The notes under the pieces were generated by a model that saw nothing but the letters and a program-made list of their open reading frames with translations, ran no database searches and had not been told where the DNA came from. The translations under genes and the position numbers were made by a program. A stretch of DNA of 64,000 nt from Luscinia megarhynchos (taxonomy: Eukaryota; Chordata; Aves; Passeriformes; Turdidae), in contig CM067592.1 of NCBI GenBank assembly GCA_034336665.1, positions 55,294,473 through 55,358,472 on the forward strand. Direction: 5' to 3'. This document shows, one piece after another, positions 24,160-36,549 of this stretch. The stretch's first letter is position 1; each line of letters starts with the position of its first letter.

Positions 24160-27100
24160 TCCTGAAGGCATGTACACTCCTCTAGTGTAGCAGCAACGTG
24201 ACATGAATTAACTCCTCCAAGGAGTGGTAGGTGTGGGGAATATCCAGAGGTTCAACGCAGAGAGGGTGCTCCACCTTCTTCTGTACGCTCACCTTTGGAA
24301 AGCAAAGGGAAGGTGTAGATATGTCCCTTCAGTGCCATGCAGTGAGGCACATGAGACTCCAGTACACCTGGGCAGTCTTTGGTGCTTTGTCAAAAGGAAA
24401 TGGGAAAGTAGTCTTACCTAACAGCTTTACAGAAAATTTTGAAATCCATTCAAGTGTTGGTTAATACAGCTTGTGAATTTCTGGTGTCTTTTTGAATCAG
24501 GCAGTGCTTATGGCCTTGCAGAAATACCTCACAAGCTGATTTTTTGCTTGTGGATGTCCTTTTAGTAAAGTGAGTGCAGGTTTCTGAACTGAAATGCTTG
24601 TACATAACTGCCAAGGAAAAAAAGCTTCTTAGCATCTATACTGATTCATCTGCTCCTGGTCACTGGTGAAACAAGTGGAAAGGCATGTAATTTTGCTAAC
24701 AGTGTAGTTATAGTCTCTTTTGAGTCTCAGAGTTTAGAAGCTTATTGCTGGTGAGTTTCCTGTATGTAAGTTGTAATAAAAAGTATGTATCGTGCAAGTC
24801 ACAGAATTTGTAAGTGTTCACTGCTAGAAAAAGTAGTCATAAGCAATAGTTGATGCTCAAAGATGAAAACCAAGCAGGTGAGTGACACTTGCGTTTTGCT
24901 GCCCTCTTTTTCTCCAGTGACTTATAGCTCAAAAAACTTCTTGAGCCGGATGTGGTGTTGTATCTAATATCCCCCAGTAAGTATAGGGGTATTTTTGAAC
25001 TGTGAATTTCTCCAGTCCCCCTTGAACCTATGTAAATTTAATGTGTCAGCAACATCTGGCTAGCAAGGACACACACATCACAGCCTACAAACCATAGCGG
25101 GGAGGAATGACCTTTTAGTTTATTCTGACTGTGGCTTCCACCTTCCTCCCTTGCACATAGTATTCCAGGTATGAGCAAGCCAGCTGGAGATCTATACCAT
25201 AGGTGATGCTTCCTCCTGCTTAGTTTCCTAGTAATCTTTTGGGAAGTCTTTTGGAAAGCCAAAGTTGATTTTTGTCAACTATGGCACTCTCACCCCTATA
25301 TTTACTCTTTCTGAGATCTTAAATAGTTCTGAGAAGTAGAGTTTCCTTTTGCTAAAGCCATGACAGTTCTTTTCATATAAACCATGAAACCATGTATTTT
25401 GTAAGGTTCTACTAACCATGTTTTTATTTGTAGTATCTGTTCACATTAGTAGTCTTCTTTGTTGAAGTTTTTTTTGAAGTAGTAATGCTCAGCATTTCTA
25501 GTCCTGACATGCCAAGGAATTGGCTGAGAGTTAACCCACTGTTATTCTTTACTGAGCTTTTTAATGCTGAGTTTTTAAAAAATGCCTGTAGAGTACTGCT
25601 CATTATTGTTTATTTTGTTAGTGTGTTTCACAGGATCTACCTTAGTTCCTTCAATTTTGAAATATGAGTCACATAAAAAAATGGTTTCTATAATAGGTAT
25701 CTCTCTGTTTTCTTTCATAGTAAATGCGATGCAAAGTATTTATTCAGCTCCTCATAACCATGTGGAGTGGTAAAACATCAGCTTCCTAAAGAGCTGTGGA
25801 TGAATTACATTTCCTTGTGAGGAGCATATGAGGGAGCATGTGAGGGAGCAATGAGCATAGACACAGAAAGAAATGTAGGGGCAGAGGAACCAAGGAGGAT
25901 GAAAAGACCACAGAGCTACTTTTAAAGAAAAAAAGAAAATGTCATCTTTTTTTTTTTCTTTTTTTGATGGTGATGACATTGCGAGACTAAATTGTACATT
26001 CAGTGTATTTTTGCCGTGTATCCCCTCCATAATATTCTTCAAGATTAGAGATAAATTATGCTTTTCATTGGTCATGACATTCTGTAGCATGACTTTGTCG
26101 AAGTGGGTAAGGCTGTAACTTAGGGTGCCTCATGGGAAGCGATATTACCGTTAACAGTATCCTGCTGGTTGGGGGCACATATATTTAGTTGACTTCCTCA
26201 GTTTTCTGAACTCTAGATTTTTCTTGTATGGTACCTTAATGAACGTGATTTAGGTTTAAATTCTGTATGAAAGCATGGGAGAATGGGCTCTCTGTAGCGT
26301 CATCTGGATTCCTCAGGGGAACTACTTCAGGTTTTGGGTTTTTTTAGATTTGGCAAGTGCTGATTGGCAACTTCCTAACAAGTGCTCAGTCAAGATGTGA
26401 AATAGAGATGTGGGAGTAAGGCAGATAAGTTTTCATTTTGGATGATATGAATGTCACATTGAGTGTCCTGAAGGAACAGGATGTTTCTAAGTGTTATGTG
26501 TTTGAGACTTTCTGTTGCCTGTGGTGGGGAAAGCATTAGCATTTGCAATAGCTTATGGTGGAGAACCTGAACGAAATATTGTAATACGATTTTACAGTTT
26601 GAAGGTTTTTGTGTAATGCCAGTTAGAAAAAAGAAGTGTAAAATGACCCTGCTTATGGTTGGTGTTTGAGATGGCAAGCAGCAGATGCAAATGAAGTATG
26701 TGCAGTTGACTGTTTCATTCTCGAGGAGAGAATTTAATACATTGTCTGCCAAACCAAAAGGTTAGTGGGGATAAACTTTGAATAGATAACTCCTTAAGGC
26801 TTTCATATTCTACTTATTAAGTATTCTCCTTGTTTTCAGAAGTTAAAGCTCCACGCCCAAACATTTAAATAGGAGAATAAGCTCAGTATCATTTGCAAGT
26901 TGCTGTTAGCCTGAAAAACAAAATAAGCAGGTCGCACAGCTGAAGTAATGTAGGACAACAATTTGATTTTGTGGTGTGACACTGATAGCAATTTAATGTT
27001 TAAAAATTGTGTCCTGTGGGTCAGATTTCATTATTTTCTAGATACATGGTGTTCTGTTAGGGAAGAAGCCTTTTGGTAGTAGAAGAGCCATGAATACACG

Positions 27101-27955
27101 GTTGACTTCTTGCCACAAAGCTTGACTGTACATATGGAAAATTTCATTTTTGTAGGAGAACTTGCAGGGAATATTTTCAGGAGAAATTATGACTTTAAAC
27201 TGTGAATATTATTTATCATCTCTGGATGTCTCTTGTAGGCCATCCCAAATACCCACTGGTAACAGTTCTCTATATTTGCAGGAGACAGGTTTATGTTGTA
27301 AGTTAGGTTAATGACAGCTGGTGTTTTCTCAGCTCTGCTATAATATATGCTGCTATGCTGTATGTGTATATCAAGGGTGGGGAGAAAGAGATGGAGTAAC
27401 ATTAATGCTTTGATATAAATACTCCCATTGCCTATATCTAAAATATTACAGATGCTCTACTGAATTTGAGTGCTGTGAGGGCTCTTGATAGCATTGATAA
27501 ATCAATGGTGACTTGTAATGACATGGTGCTGCTTCATTATTTTGAGGAAAAATGTAATGTTCTTATATAAGTGTCTCTTATTCTGTTATGTGATATAAAG
27601 GCTGAGTCTGAGGAAGCAATGTGGGCTTTCTTCATCACAATAAATATATGCAGTTGCCTTTTAGCACACTGTTATGGTATTTAGGTGCAAACATGAATTT
27701 TTAAAGTTTAAGTAGCAATGAAAATGAAATAAACATGCATTAAGTCTTTTAGCAATGGTTATTGCAAGAAAATAGCTTCATAGCCTTTTATTACTTTTAC
27801 TTTGGGATAATTTTTTTCCTGTTAACATGTTTTTGTTTTTGCTCAATGAAGATGAATGCCCACTTCCTGTGAGGACATAATTGTCAGTGACCACCCTCAC
27901 AGTCTGACATACTCAGCTGGGGCTGTAGACTGGTCACTCGGACGTGTCACTGTTG
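24160..27955. other. DTWD2 intron 1, first part: nothing recognised
   Basis: Intron 1 runs from 23707 to 48092 (24.4 kb). This part has no recognisable exon or named repeat. A small tandem repeat of a TGAGGGAGCA-type unit, about three and a half copies, lies at 25818-25858, and a T-rich tract at 25947-25965. Confidence 0.45.
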
Positions 27956-27957
27956 CT

Positions 27958-29762
27958 TACAGCACAGAATCTTACATACAGAATGGGTGAGGCTGGCAGG
28001 GATCTCTTGAGATCATCTTGGGTCTGGACCACTGCTGAAATAGGATCAAATAGAGCAGGTTGCCCAGGACTATCCAGCTGGATTTTGAGTATCTCCAAGG
28101 ACAGAGACCTCACAACCACTTTGGGAATTTCTTCCGGTGTTTGAACAGTAAAAAAGTGTTTTCCTGTGTTCAGATGGAGTTTCACACTTTGCTTGTGTGT
28201 TTTGCCTCTTGCCCTGATAGTGGGTGCTGATGAGAAGAGCCTGGCTTCATCTTCATTCCCTCCCATTAGTCGTTTATACAGAGGGATACACCCTCCTTAG
28301 ATCTCTCTTTTCCAGGACAAAGAGTCCAAGTTCTCAGCCTCTTCTTGTACAAAAAATGCTCCAGTCCCTTAGTCATCTTTAGATGTGTGCTGGACATACT
28401 GCAGTAAGTTTGCTGTGTTCTGGGAAACCCAGATCTGGACCTGGCACTCCAGATGTGTCCTTAGGAGTGCTGAGTAGAGAGGAAGAATCACCTCTCTTGC
28501 CCTCCAGTGGTGCTAAATGCAGCTCAGTTTGCTGTTGATGGCCTTTGTGTCAAGGGCAAGGACAGTTTACTGGCTCATATTAGCCTCTCTGCCTGTTCCT
28601 TCTCTACAGTCTGTTTTCCAGTTAGCTATTTGGTTCCGAAAGGGTGTATTGGTGCTTGGGGCTGTTCTTCCTCTTATGCAGGGCTTTGCATTTCCCTGTG
28701 TTGAAAGTTCCCTGCAGCCCATTTCTCCAGCCTTTAAAGGTCTGTCCTGCCAGATGCCAATATTCCCAGATAAGATACTTACAGATGTGCACTGCCTATC
28801 CTAAGTTATGGAAAGAAATGCATGGGTTGAACTGAACTCAAACCCATTGCTGTTTTTGAAGTTCATTTTGGTTTTGTTCAGCTTTTGTACTGTGCTGAGC
28901 CACATAAATACTTCTTCCATGCTGATCTGGCTGGGTCAGGAAGATAATAGTCTCTATTGATTTTCTTGGTGTAGAACATTTACGCAAACAGTTGATCCAC
29001 AGAGTAGTTTATCAAAAGCAGAGGCCACCCTCCAGTCACTTTGTGTTGAAATAAGTCCAGCTTCCCTTGTAATAGCCATGGTGACTTTCCACATATTTTT
29101 ATGAACTTTTTCTTGAAAAGGTTCATTTATCATCCGTCATACCTTTGGATGGACACACTGCAATGTACTAGCCATTCCTATCAGCTGTGAGCTTACTGAG
29201 GGTGTGCTCTGTGCCAGCATACAGCTCAATGATGAAGAGGTTAAATGGCATTAGCCCCCACTATCAATGTCTGAAGTACTCCAGCAGTTTGCCTTCAGCT
29301 GGACTTTGCCCTCAGCACTTGGCTGTTGAGCCAGCTCTTTTCACTGTCAATTTATCCAGGTGCTACTTTATCAGCTTATCTAGGAGGGTGAGACACTGTC
29401 CAAATAATTACCAAAGCTGAGGTGAACATCTACCACTTTCCCCTCATCCACCAAGGTAGTCCCCTCACTATAGAGGGCCACCAAGTTGATCAAACGTGTT
29501 TTTCCCTTTGTAGATCAATCTGACTACTCTCAATACCCATTTTTCTTTTATTTGTTTAGAAATTATTTCCATGACGATTTTCTCTACTGTCTTCGCAGGA
29601 GTTGATGTAAAGTTGACTGACCTGTACTTTCCTGGATCTTCTTTGCAGACAGTAGTGACATTAGCTTTCTTTCAGACTTCAATAACCTCTGTTGCTATCT
29701 GGAGGTCATCAGAACTGTCCTTGCAATAGCATCAACCAGCTCCCTTAACATGCACGAATGCT
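27958..29762 (-). mobile_element. CR1 LINE, 1.8-kb 5'-truncated copy (antisense)
   Basis: This is the longest transposon copy in the window. On the minus strand it begins in the middle of the CR1 reverse-transcriptase ORF (right end, about 29760) and runs to the 3' tail at about 27960, where an ATTCTGTG-like octamer remains. The right part carries the reverse complement of the conserved segment ending in GACTGACCTGTACTTTCCTG (about 29617). The left part translates on the minus strand to the C-terminal piece with KTHKQSVKLHLNTGKHFF (from the 110-codon frame at 27934-28266). Many frameshifts and stops separate the open pieces, so it is a dead copy. A second element abuts its right end. Confidence 0.88.
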
Positions 29763-29764
29763 CC

Positions 29765-30546
29765 AAGAAGGATCTGCCACTCAGCAAGGCTGGGCGATGG
29801 CGGCAGCACTGCTGTGATTCCCCTGTAGCTCATGGTGAAGACCATGGTGAGGCAGGCTGTCCACCCACAGCCCATGGAGATCCATAGTGGAGCAGAGCTC
29901 CATCTGCAGCTCTTGCAGAGCTCCACACCAGAGTAGGTGCATGCCCAAAGGAGGCTGTCGCCCTGTGGGAATCATGGCTGGAGTTGACTCCTGGCAGGAC
30001 CTGTGGACCAGTAGGGCAAGGAGCCTGCATGGGAGCAGGTTTGTTGTAGGAGTTGAGACCCCATGGAAGGGATCCGTGCTGGTGCAGTTCATAAAAACTG
30101 CAGCCAGGGCAAGTAGTCATGTTGGAGAAATTTGTGGAGGACTGTCTCCTGTGGAGGCACTGGATCAGGAAAGACTGTGAGGCATCCTCCCCTTGCAGAG
30201 AAAGGAGCAGCAGAGACAGTGTGTGATGAATGGACAACACTGCTGGGGAAGAGTGGGTAGAGAAACTGGGAGTGAAGTTGAGCCTGGGATTAAAGGAGGG
30301 GTGGGGGGAAGGTGTTTTTAGGATTTGTCTTTTGCTCTTGTTATCCTCCTCTAAATAATAATAAAAAATTAAACCCATTTCTCCAAGTTGGGTCTTTGCC
30401 TGCTGTGGTAGTTGGTAAGTAATCTCTCCCTGTCCTTGTCTCATCCCATGAGCCTTTCATTATATTTCTCCCCCTGTTCAGCTGAGCAGGCAAGTGCTAG
30501 AGGCCTTGGTGGGCATGTGGCTCCTATCCAGGTTCAGCCCACCACA
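29765..30546 (+). mobile_element. Avian ERV-type LTR, probably 5'-truncated (sense)
   Basis: Degenerate tandem-like phrases rich in CCCATGGAG, GGAGCAG and AACTGCAG (29820-30180) lead to GGAGTGAAGTTGAGCCTGGG (30268), then a T-rich stretch, an AATAAA at 30360-30365 and TCTCTCCCTGTCCTTGTCTC (30422). The 3' end reads GGTGGGCATGTGGC...CAGCCCACCACA, ending at about 30546. I recognise this as an avian endogenous retroviral LTR type. The conventional LTR start is not visible, so the left part is missing or scrambled against the CR1. No viral gene is present. It is in the same orientation as DTWD2. Confidence 0.72.
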
Positions 30547-30559
30547 GATAGTAAAGAGA

Positions 30560-33500
30560 CAATGGCAAAAGTGATGCCTGTCAGAAGAGCACAAGTAGCT
30601 GGAAATTAGTTCTGAGATGAGGCAGGAACCGCTAGTGATAGTAATCCTTTGTAAGGATGGATCTGACCGTCCAGTTCTCAATCACAGTCAGAGGATACAT
30701 TATGAATATCCTTATGTGTGCTGTCATTTATATGGCTATCTCTAGAGTGTCTGCAGCATCAGCATTTGCTGAGAGATGTTTTAGTAGGTAGTATTCAGTA
30801 TTTTGCAGATATGTCTAACAGAGTATGTGTGAAAAGTGATTATATTGATGAAATTAAGTCTTATATTTGCTTTTAGATTTTTGTAGAAGGACTTTGTAAG
30901 TGGCATTGCTCCAGTCTGAGGCTAAGGAAGAGGGGATTGCCTAGAAGGGAAGCACTGGAGAGAGGAACTAGGTTTTTTAAAGGGGTTGTCTTCAGGTGTT
31001 GCTTTTAATAGAAGAGCAGGTAGATTGTTTTGTGTGTTGCAGTATAGCTAAGGAATCAGAAATTACTTATGTCTTAACAGATTTTTGGCCTATGGAACTG
31101 AATTTTCTTTTTTTGTAACCTTTATTTATTACCTTTCAAAAAATGTGGTGCCTTTGCAATTCTGTTCTATCCTTATGTTGACCCAGTAATTGCTTGCAAA
31201 GGTTTTCCAAAGTGTCATCCAGACCTGGGGACATAATTGCCTTAACTGGAATGAGGCTTTTGTAAGCTAATTTTAACAGAAAACAGAAAAAACCAGAAAA
31301 GCCTGATAAAATGTTTGAGGCCTTTTCACCTACAGGTTGTATTTCTTCAAAAAATGCCTAGAAGTATTTGTCAAAGACTTCTTATCTCCTTACTGTGAAT
31401 GTAATGTGAGTGTTTATTCCCAACATTCAGAGATTTTTATATGAGTATGGATACATAAGGGTAGATGTGCAGATCTGTTTCTGTTTCTGTAAGTGTAGGT
31501 ATATAGGCAGCTGAGAAGGTAAGAGAGACCTGGGTGTCAGCCAGGTGTCTGACCCTTCTCCAGGGCCTTGTCAGCCTTGTGGCAAAATTGAATGGCAAGA
31601 AGGACTCTGTTGCCATGACTGTATTTTTTGTTACTTGATTTATGCTTTCTTAGCCAGCTTGGGGAAATGTATGTCTCGCACTGAGAGATCAGAAGCACTG
31701 CACTGAGAAAGCTAGAAGGTGAGTTAAGTTCTTAAGCAAGAAAGTGCTAGTGGCTTCCCGCCCCCAGTCTTGGAATTAGTTCGCTGGCCAGTAGAGAATC
31801 CAATTACAAGACCACAGAACAAATTATTGTTTTGAGTTTTATGCTTGAACACATTGAGAGAAGAACGTTTCTGAATGGTTTTACAGCAGAATACAGAATA
31901 TTTTAACAATAAGTGCCTATTTTTGCAACAGCAGAAAGTTATTTTACAAACTGAAAATTTATTCCAGCATTAGGTGGCTTTGTTGATTTTCCTGCTACTG
32001 GAGAAGCAGAGATATTTATGCTGTAGTATGTCAGTTCTTCTGAAGAGGTTAAGCAATTTTAATAGGGCTGGGGGCATTAATAGCAAAAGTATACAAACTA
32101 AAAGTCTCTTCCATTCAAGAATTATCCTTTTTTTTTGATAGACACAAATATCTTTTAAGTTTATTATTTATTTTCAATAGAAAATGCACAAGGACATTTT
32201 GAGGAATGTTAAGAGGGTGTCTTGAATTGTGTACTTGGTCGTAAAGAAGATGTAGAATTCACCAACTACAGATTAAGATGTAACTTGTTTGAAATTGATC
32301 AATTACAATATGTGTAATCTGTACCACATTTTAAGGAGAATAGCTAAAGGTAAATGGAATAATTATAAAGCATTAGATTGGTAGTTCAGTGCCTTTTATA
32401 ATCTTTACATGCTTCTGGTAATGTTGCTTTAAATGATTGTAATTTGCTCACTACATTCTACATGTTCTATTGGCTAGAATTATAAATATCAAGTGAAACA
32501 TTGTTTATTTTTGTTCTGTGTTTAGCAGTTACTGTATATGCACTAGTTTCTCATGCTGCTGTTTCTTTGGTCCTTATTAATAATGAGTGGTGCCAGAGCT
32601 GATGGTGAATTTGTTACTTCTGCTGCACTAAATTTCAGAGGCATTTATTAATTTCTTACTATATTGTGGTCAGATTAATGAGTAGAGACCTTTTTAGGCT
32701 GCCTTTTTGATCTGTTGGCATTAAAAAAAAGAAAAATAATACATCAGGTTGGCTATATATGGGCTGTGGATAACTATAGGCTAATAGGAGCATGTCCAAA
32801 GACAAAATCTGCAGCAGAGAATAATCTTGTTAATTAAAACAATGTAGTACCTTTGATTGGCTTCTGTTCTGTAATTACACCAATACGCCTTTTCCTTGGA
32901 GATGATAGTGTATTATAATAGAGATCAAAAATGTTTCAACATTGATCAAGCTATCCCAGTTTAATTGTAAGGAATATTAAAAATACCAATGGTTATTTTT
33001 CTGGATTTGCTTTTGATTTTTTGTAAACATAGCACCAAGCAAAAACCTAAAAAAAGATGAATTTTACTTTCCATTCGGCGGGGGTTACAAAAGTAACTGA
33101 AGACTGTTATCCATATACCTAAATAAGAGTTGGTTTTAGTGCAGCAAATCCAGTGATTTTTTGTGTAATTTCTTGGGTTTAAGTCTGATATTGGCATAGC
33201 TAAATTTCAGCTGCAGTGCTGAAAGAGATACTCTTTTGAGGAGAGCCAGTCCTGACGTATCCCTGAGTTTTTTGTTATGTAATGTCCTCTAGAGCTTGTC
33301 TGAGCATCCTGTGACTAATTGGTCTTACTTCAGTCAGATTCTTTTCAGTTCCTGTTGTTTGTTTTTTTTTTTTTTTTTCTTTCTTATGTTTTTCCTCAGT
33401 TTGAGTTTTGCTTTCAAAAAAACTTTCCTGTCATTTTAGGTGCATCACTCAAACCTTCTTCCTTTGTTGAAACATTATGCGTAGAATTTCTTAGAATTTT

Positions 33501-36100
33501 TTTTCTGAATAGTCTCAGAAAAATGACTTATCAGGGTCATCTGACTTATTCCACCTGTTTTTTTTTTCTGATTTCTTTAATTATGAATTTTTTTGTTTGT
33601 TTTCCCTTTCAGTTGTGGTAAGTGTTGGAGTCTTGATGCTTCCTTTTAATGACTGTATGTCATTCCACCACCCAGTCTCCCATCCACATTTATCCCTTGC
33701 AATGCACCTGTGTATCCCTTTCTCATTTTTTAAAAGTCAAATAGTGTTCTGAATGCTGGATTCAGTATTCACTTGGCACTTTTATAGCTTTACTTTTTTT
33801 AGAGTTGTACTTCTGTTTTACAAGCTCTGCTGAAATGTTTTTCATCAAAGTCTGTAATGCTTTTTGCTTGGAATAAATAATCCCAATTCAGACTCCTAGA
33901 TCTGTCAGCCTAGTAGTTGTCTGTGTTGTTACTAGCAGCATACCTCTCTTTTGGCCTGCAAGACATAGTCAACAGATTTTTTTTTTTCTCCATCTTTCTA
34001 CATACAATTTCTTAGTTACACCAATTATGCCAATGATTTATGGCACAAATTTATTTTAAAATTTTTGTACTCAGTTCCTAAATCTATTTAGCATGTTAAT
34101 ATGGAAGACCACAAACTGTCTCTAGCATGTGATTTTTATTTAATCTCAAATTTAGTTTCATGGAAACGTCCAGCTGTATTAGTTATGTGAAGGGGAATGT
34201 GTCCTTGCAGTACTTAAATTTTGTTTTTCTGTAAACACGTAAAGAAAATGAACCAAATGAGTCCTGGAGGCCTCATCCTGCGGCTCTTCTGGCACAAAGT
34301 AGTAGACAGTAGCTAATCTCTGTCGTAAAGTTAACATGAATGTTTTTTACCTAGTGAATAAAAAATGTACTGTGGCTTATCTTTATTTCTTTCTACATGT
34401 TTTCCTTAGTTTTTATATATTAATAGTTGATAATACAATTTTCTGAGAGTTTTTTCCTTTTTTTCTTTTTTTTTAAAGCAATCAGCTGCTGTCCAAAAGG
34501 CTAGAAATACTAAATAAAATTGACTATGCATGCATCCTACATTTGGAAGGAGTGCCTTTTAATGCACACTTTTGTGTGAATTGACAGTATCAGCTTATAA
34601 AACCTTACAATAGTTATAATACTTTTATTTTCTTACAGTGTCATGGAATTGGCATTTTTGCCTCTATTTCTGTTTAGCCTTCAGCATTTCTATTTATTCC
34701 AAAAGTCCAGTTTAATGAGATTGAAAGTAGGCAAGTTGTGCACTAGGGAGAAAAAAAGTGGGTTAAATTGGAATGAATATGAAATGTTCAAGAATTCAAT
34801 ATTTTGAGGCTTATGTCAGATAGTGGAAAGAAAATGCTCCTTATCTGAAAAGCACCTAGAGTTTATGGGTTAATTAAGGATGCCAAAGAGTCTGAGGAAA
34901 TATACTTCCAGAAAAGTTAATTAGAGATAAGGCTATTTTTTTATTAGCAATGAATTATATTCTTAATGGCTGAAAAATGGTAAATCGAGACAGTTGTATT
35001 TTATTAAAAAGGATGATCCAAAAAAGGTGGTTTAAAGGTTCTTGTGGTTTGCTATGAAACAACAGTAGTGGTCCAATTCAGTTTTATAATGTATGGAATT
35101 TGTTTTTTCTGGTATTTTTGAATTCAGTATTAACAATTAAACAATTCATGAATAAGCCCTCTTTCCCTTCCCCCCCCACCTTGGTTTATTACAATTGTTG
35201 GTTATAAACTAGAAATTATCTTTGTTATAATTTTCAACAAATGAAGTTGTGAGGCTGTAAAATCATTACAGTTTAAATTAATTTTATCATCTTTATTAGA
35301 AGGGCTTGTTAATTGTACTTTCTGATAGGAAATTTCTTCATTAAAATACCAAAGAAAGATCAATGAATTCCAATTTTGCTAATTCTTCTGGAGACCTAAG
35401 TCAAATTCTCATTGAGCATCGAATTATTTTTAAAACCCTAATGCATGAAAAGCAGACAGCAAATACAGTGTAATAAGTTGATTTTAAGTGCCTTTTAGAA
35501 TATGTAATCTATGTCATCTCCAAGTAGGTTTAAAAATAACCCCTAGTGTACAACAGGCCTACTTACACCTAGAGCTGCTTCATGCCTTACAAAATGAACA
35601 GGGATGCTGATGAATATGTGCTTTAAACTCAAGTAGTTTTAAAGATATCTAGGCACCCAAATATCTTGGAACTTAAGTCTTTAAAACTGCTACAGTAATG
35701 TCTTTGACATTTATAATAGTACAGTGGATATAATCTGTCAAACTCTATTAAGCTGGTTATGCTTTAATATAATTCTGTTCTGAGCCACTGCTTTCATTTT
35801 GTATTCTATTCATGGTTGGCAAACGCAGATTTTGCAACTGTTGGGAGAGGCATTGGGGAGAAATGTAGTAAGGGCACTATCAGAGGACTAATGAAGTCAT
35901 GTACCACTAAAACAAATGTGGGTAGGGGACAAATGGGGAAGCAGCATGCCCACCTTCTTTGCCAGAATGGTTAATGGATTTAACAGTATCTAACCATGAT
36001 GACAGGTTCTGGTTCTGGAGTAAGGGTTCTTATGTCTGTCTGATTATAAGAATATTAAGGGAGTTTGAGAGCTTTCTGCAAAAGTCAAGCTGAGAAGATA
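30560..36100. other. DTWD2 intron 1, middle part: nothing recognised
   Basis: AT-rich intronic DNA. A poly-T tract lies at about 33358-33386 and a short C run near 35170. No exons, RNA genes or named transposons were recognised. Confidence 0.45.
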
Positions 36101-36111
36101 CAGACTAGGGT

Positions 36112-36540
36112 CTACAAAATGAACAAAGAGAGCTTCCTGGGCTGTTGAGCTAAAGCAATCAACAGCTCAAAGTAGGAGAGGTCTTTGTGGAGGTTTATGC
36201 TGTGAGCAGGTTCAGCATGCTCCCAGTGCCCAGATGGGCAGGGTGGAAGGCGTGCACAGCCAGCTTGCAGGTGACAGCCAGGTGGAGGGAGCAATTGCTG
36301 TACTGCAGGAGGTTATTCAGAGGGATGCCAACAGCTGTCTAGTCATGAGTAACCTCACAAAATTCAGCACATTCGAAGCTCAGTGCCCAGGACTAAACAA
36401 GCCCCATAATCACTTCAGGCTGCATGCTGGCCTGCAGGGGAACCACTCTGCAGCAGAGGTGGGCAGCAGCGTGAGCGTGCGCCAGCAGCATCCCCTGGTG
36501 GGAGAAGAGGCCCTGTCCTGTCAGTTCCCATGACAGTGTA
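36112..36540. repeat. GC-richer block, possible old unclassified repeat
   Basis: This block differs from its surroundings in being GC-richer and full of CAG, GCAG and TGCAGG words, as decayed avian interspersed repeats often are. It starts near GAGAGCTTCCTGGGCTGTTG (36127) and ends near CCTGTCCTGTCAGTTCCCAT (36513). I cannot assign a family. Short open frames on both strands cross it. Confidence 0.35.
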
Positions 36541-36549
36541 GCTGTGTTT

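Noticed and set aside
27934..28266. 110-codon minus-strand ORF as a host gene
   Set aside because: It is the C-terminal end of a decayed CR1 reverse-transcriptase frame.
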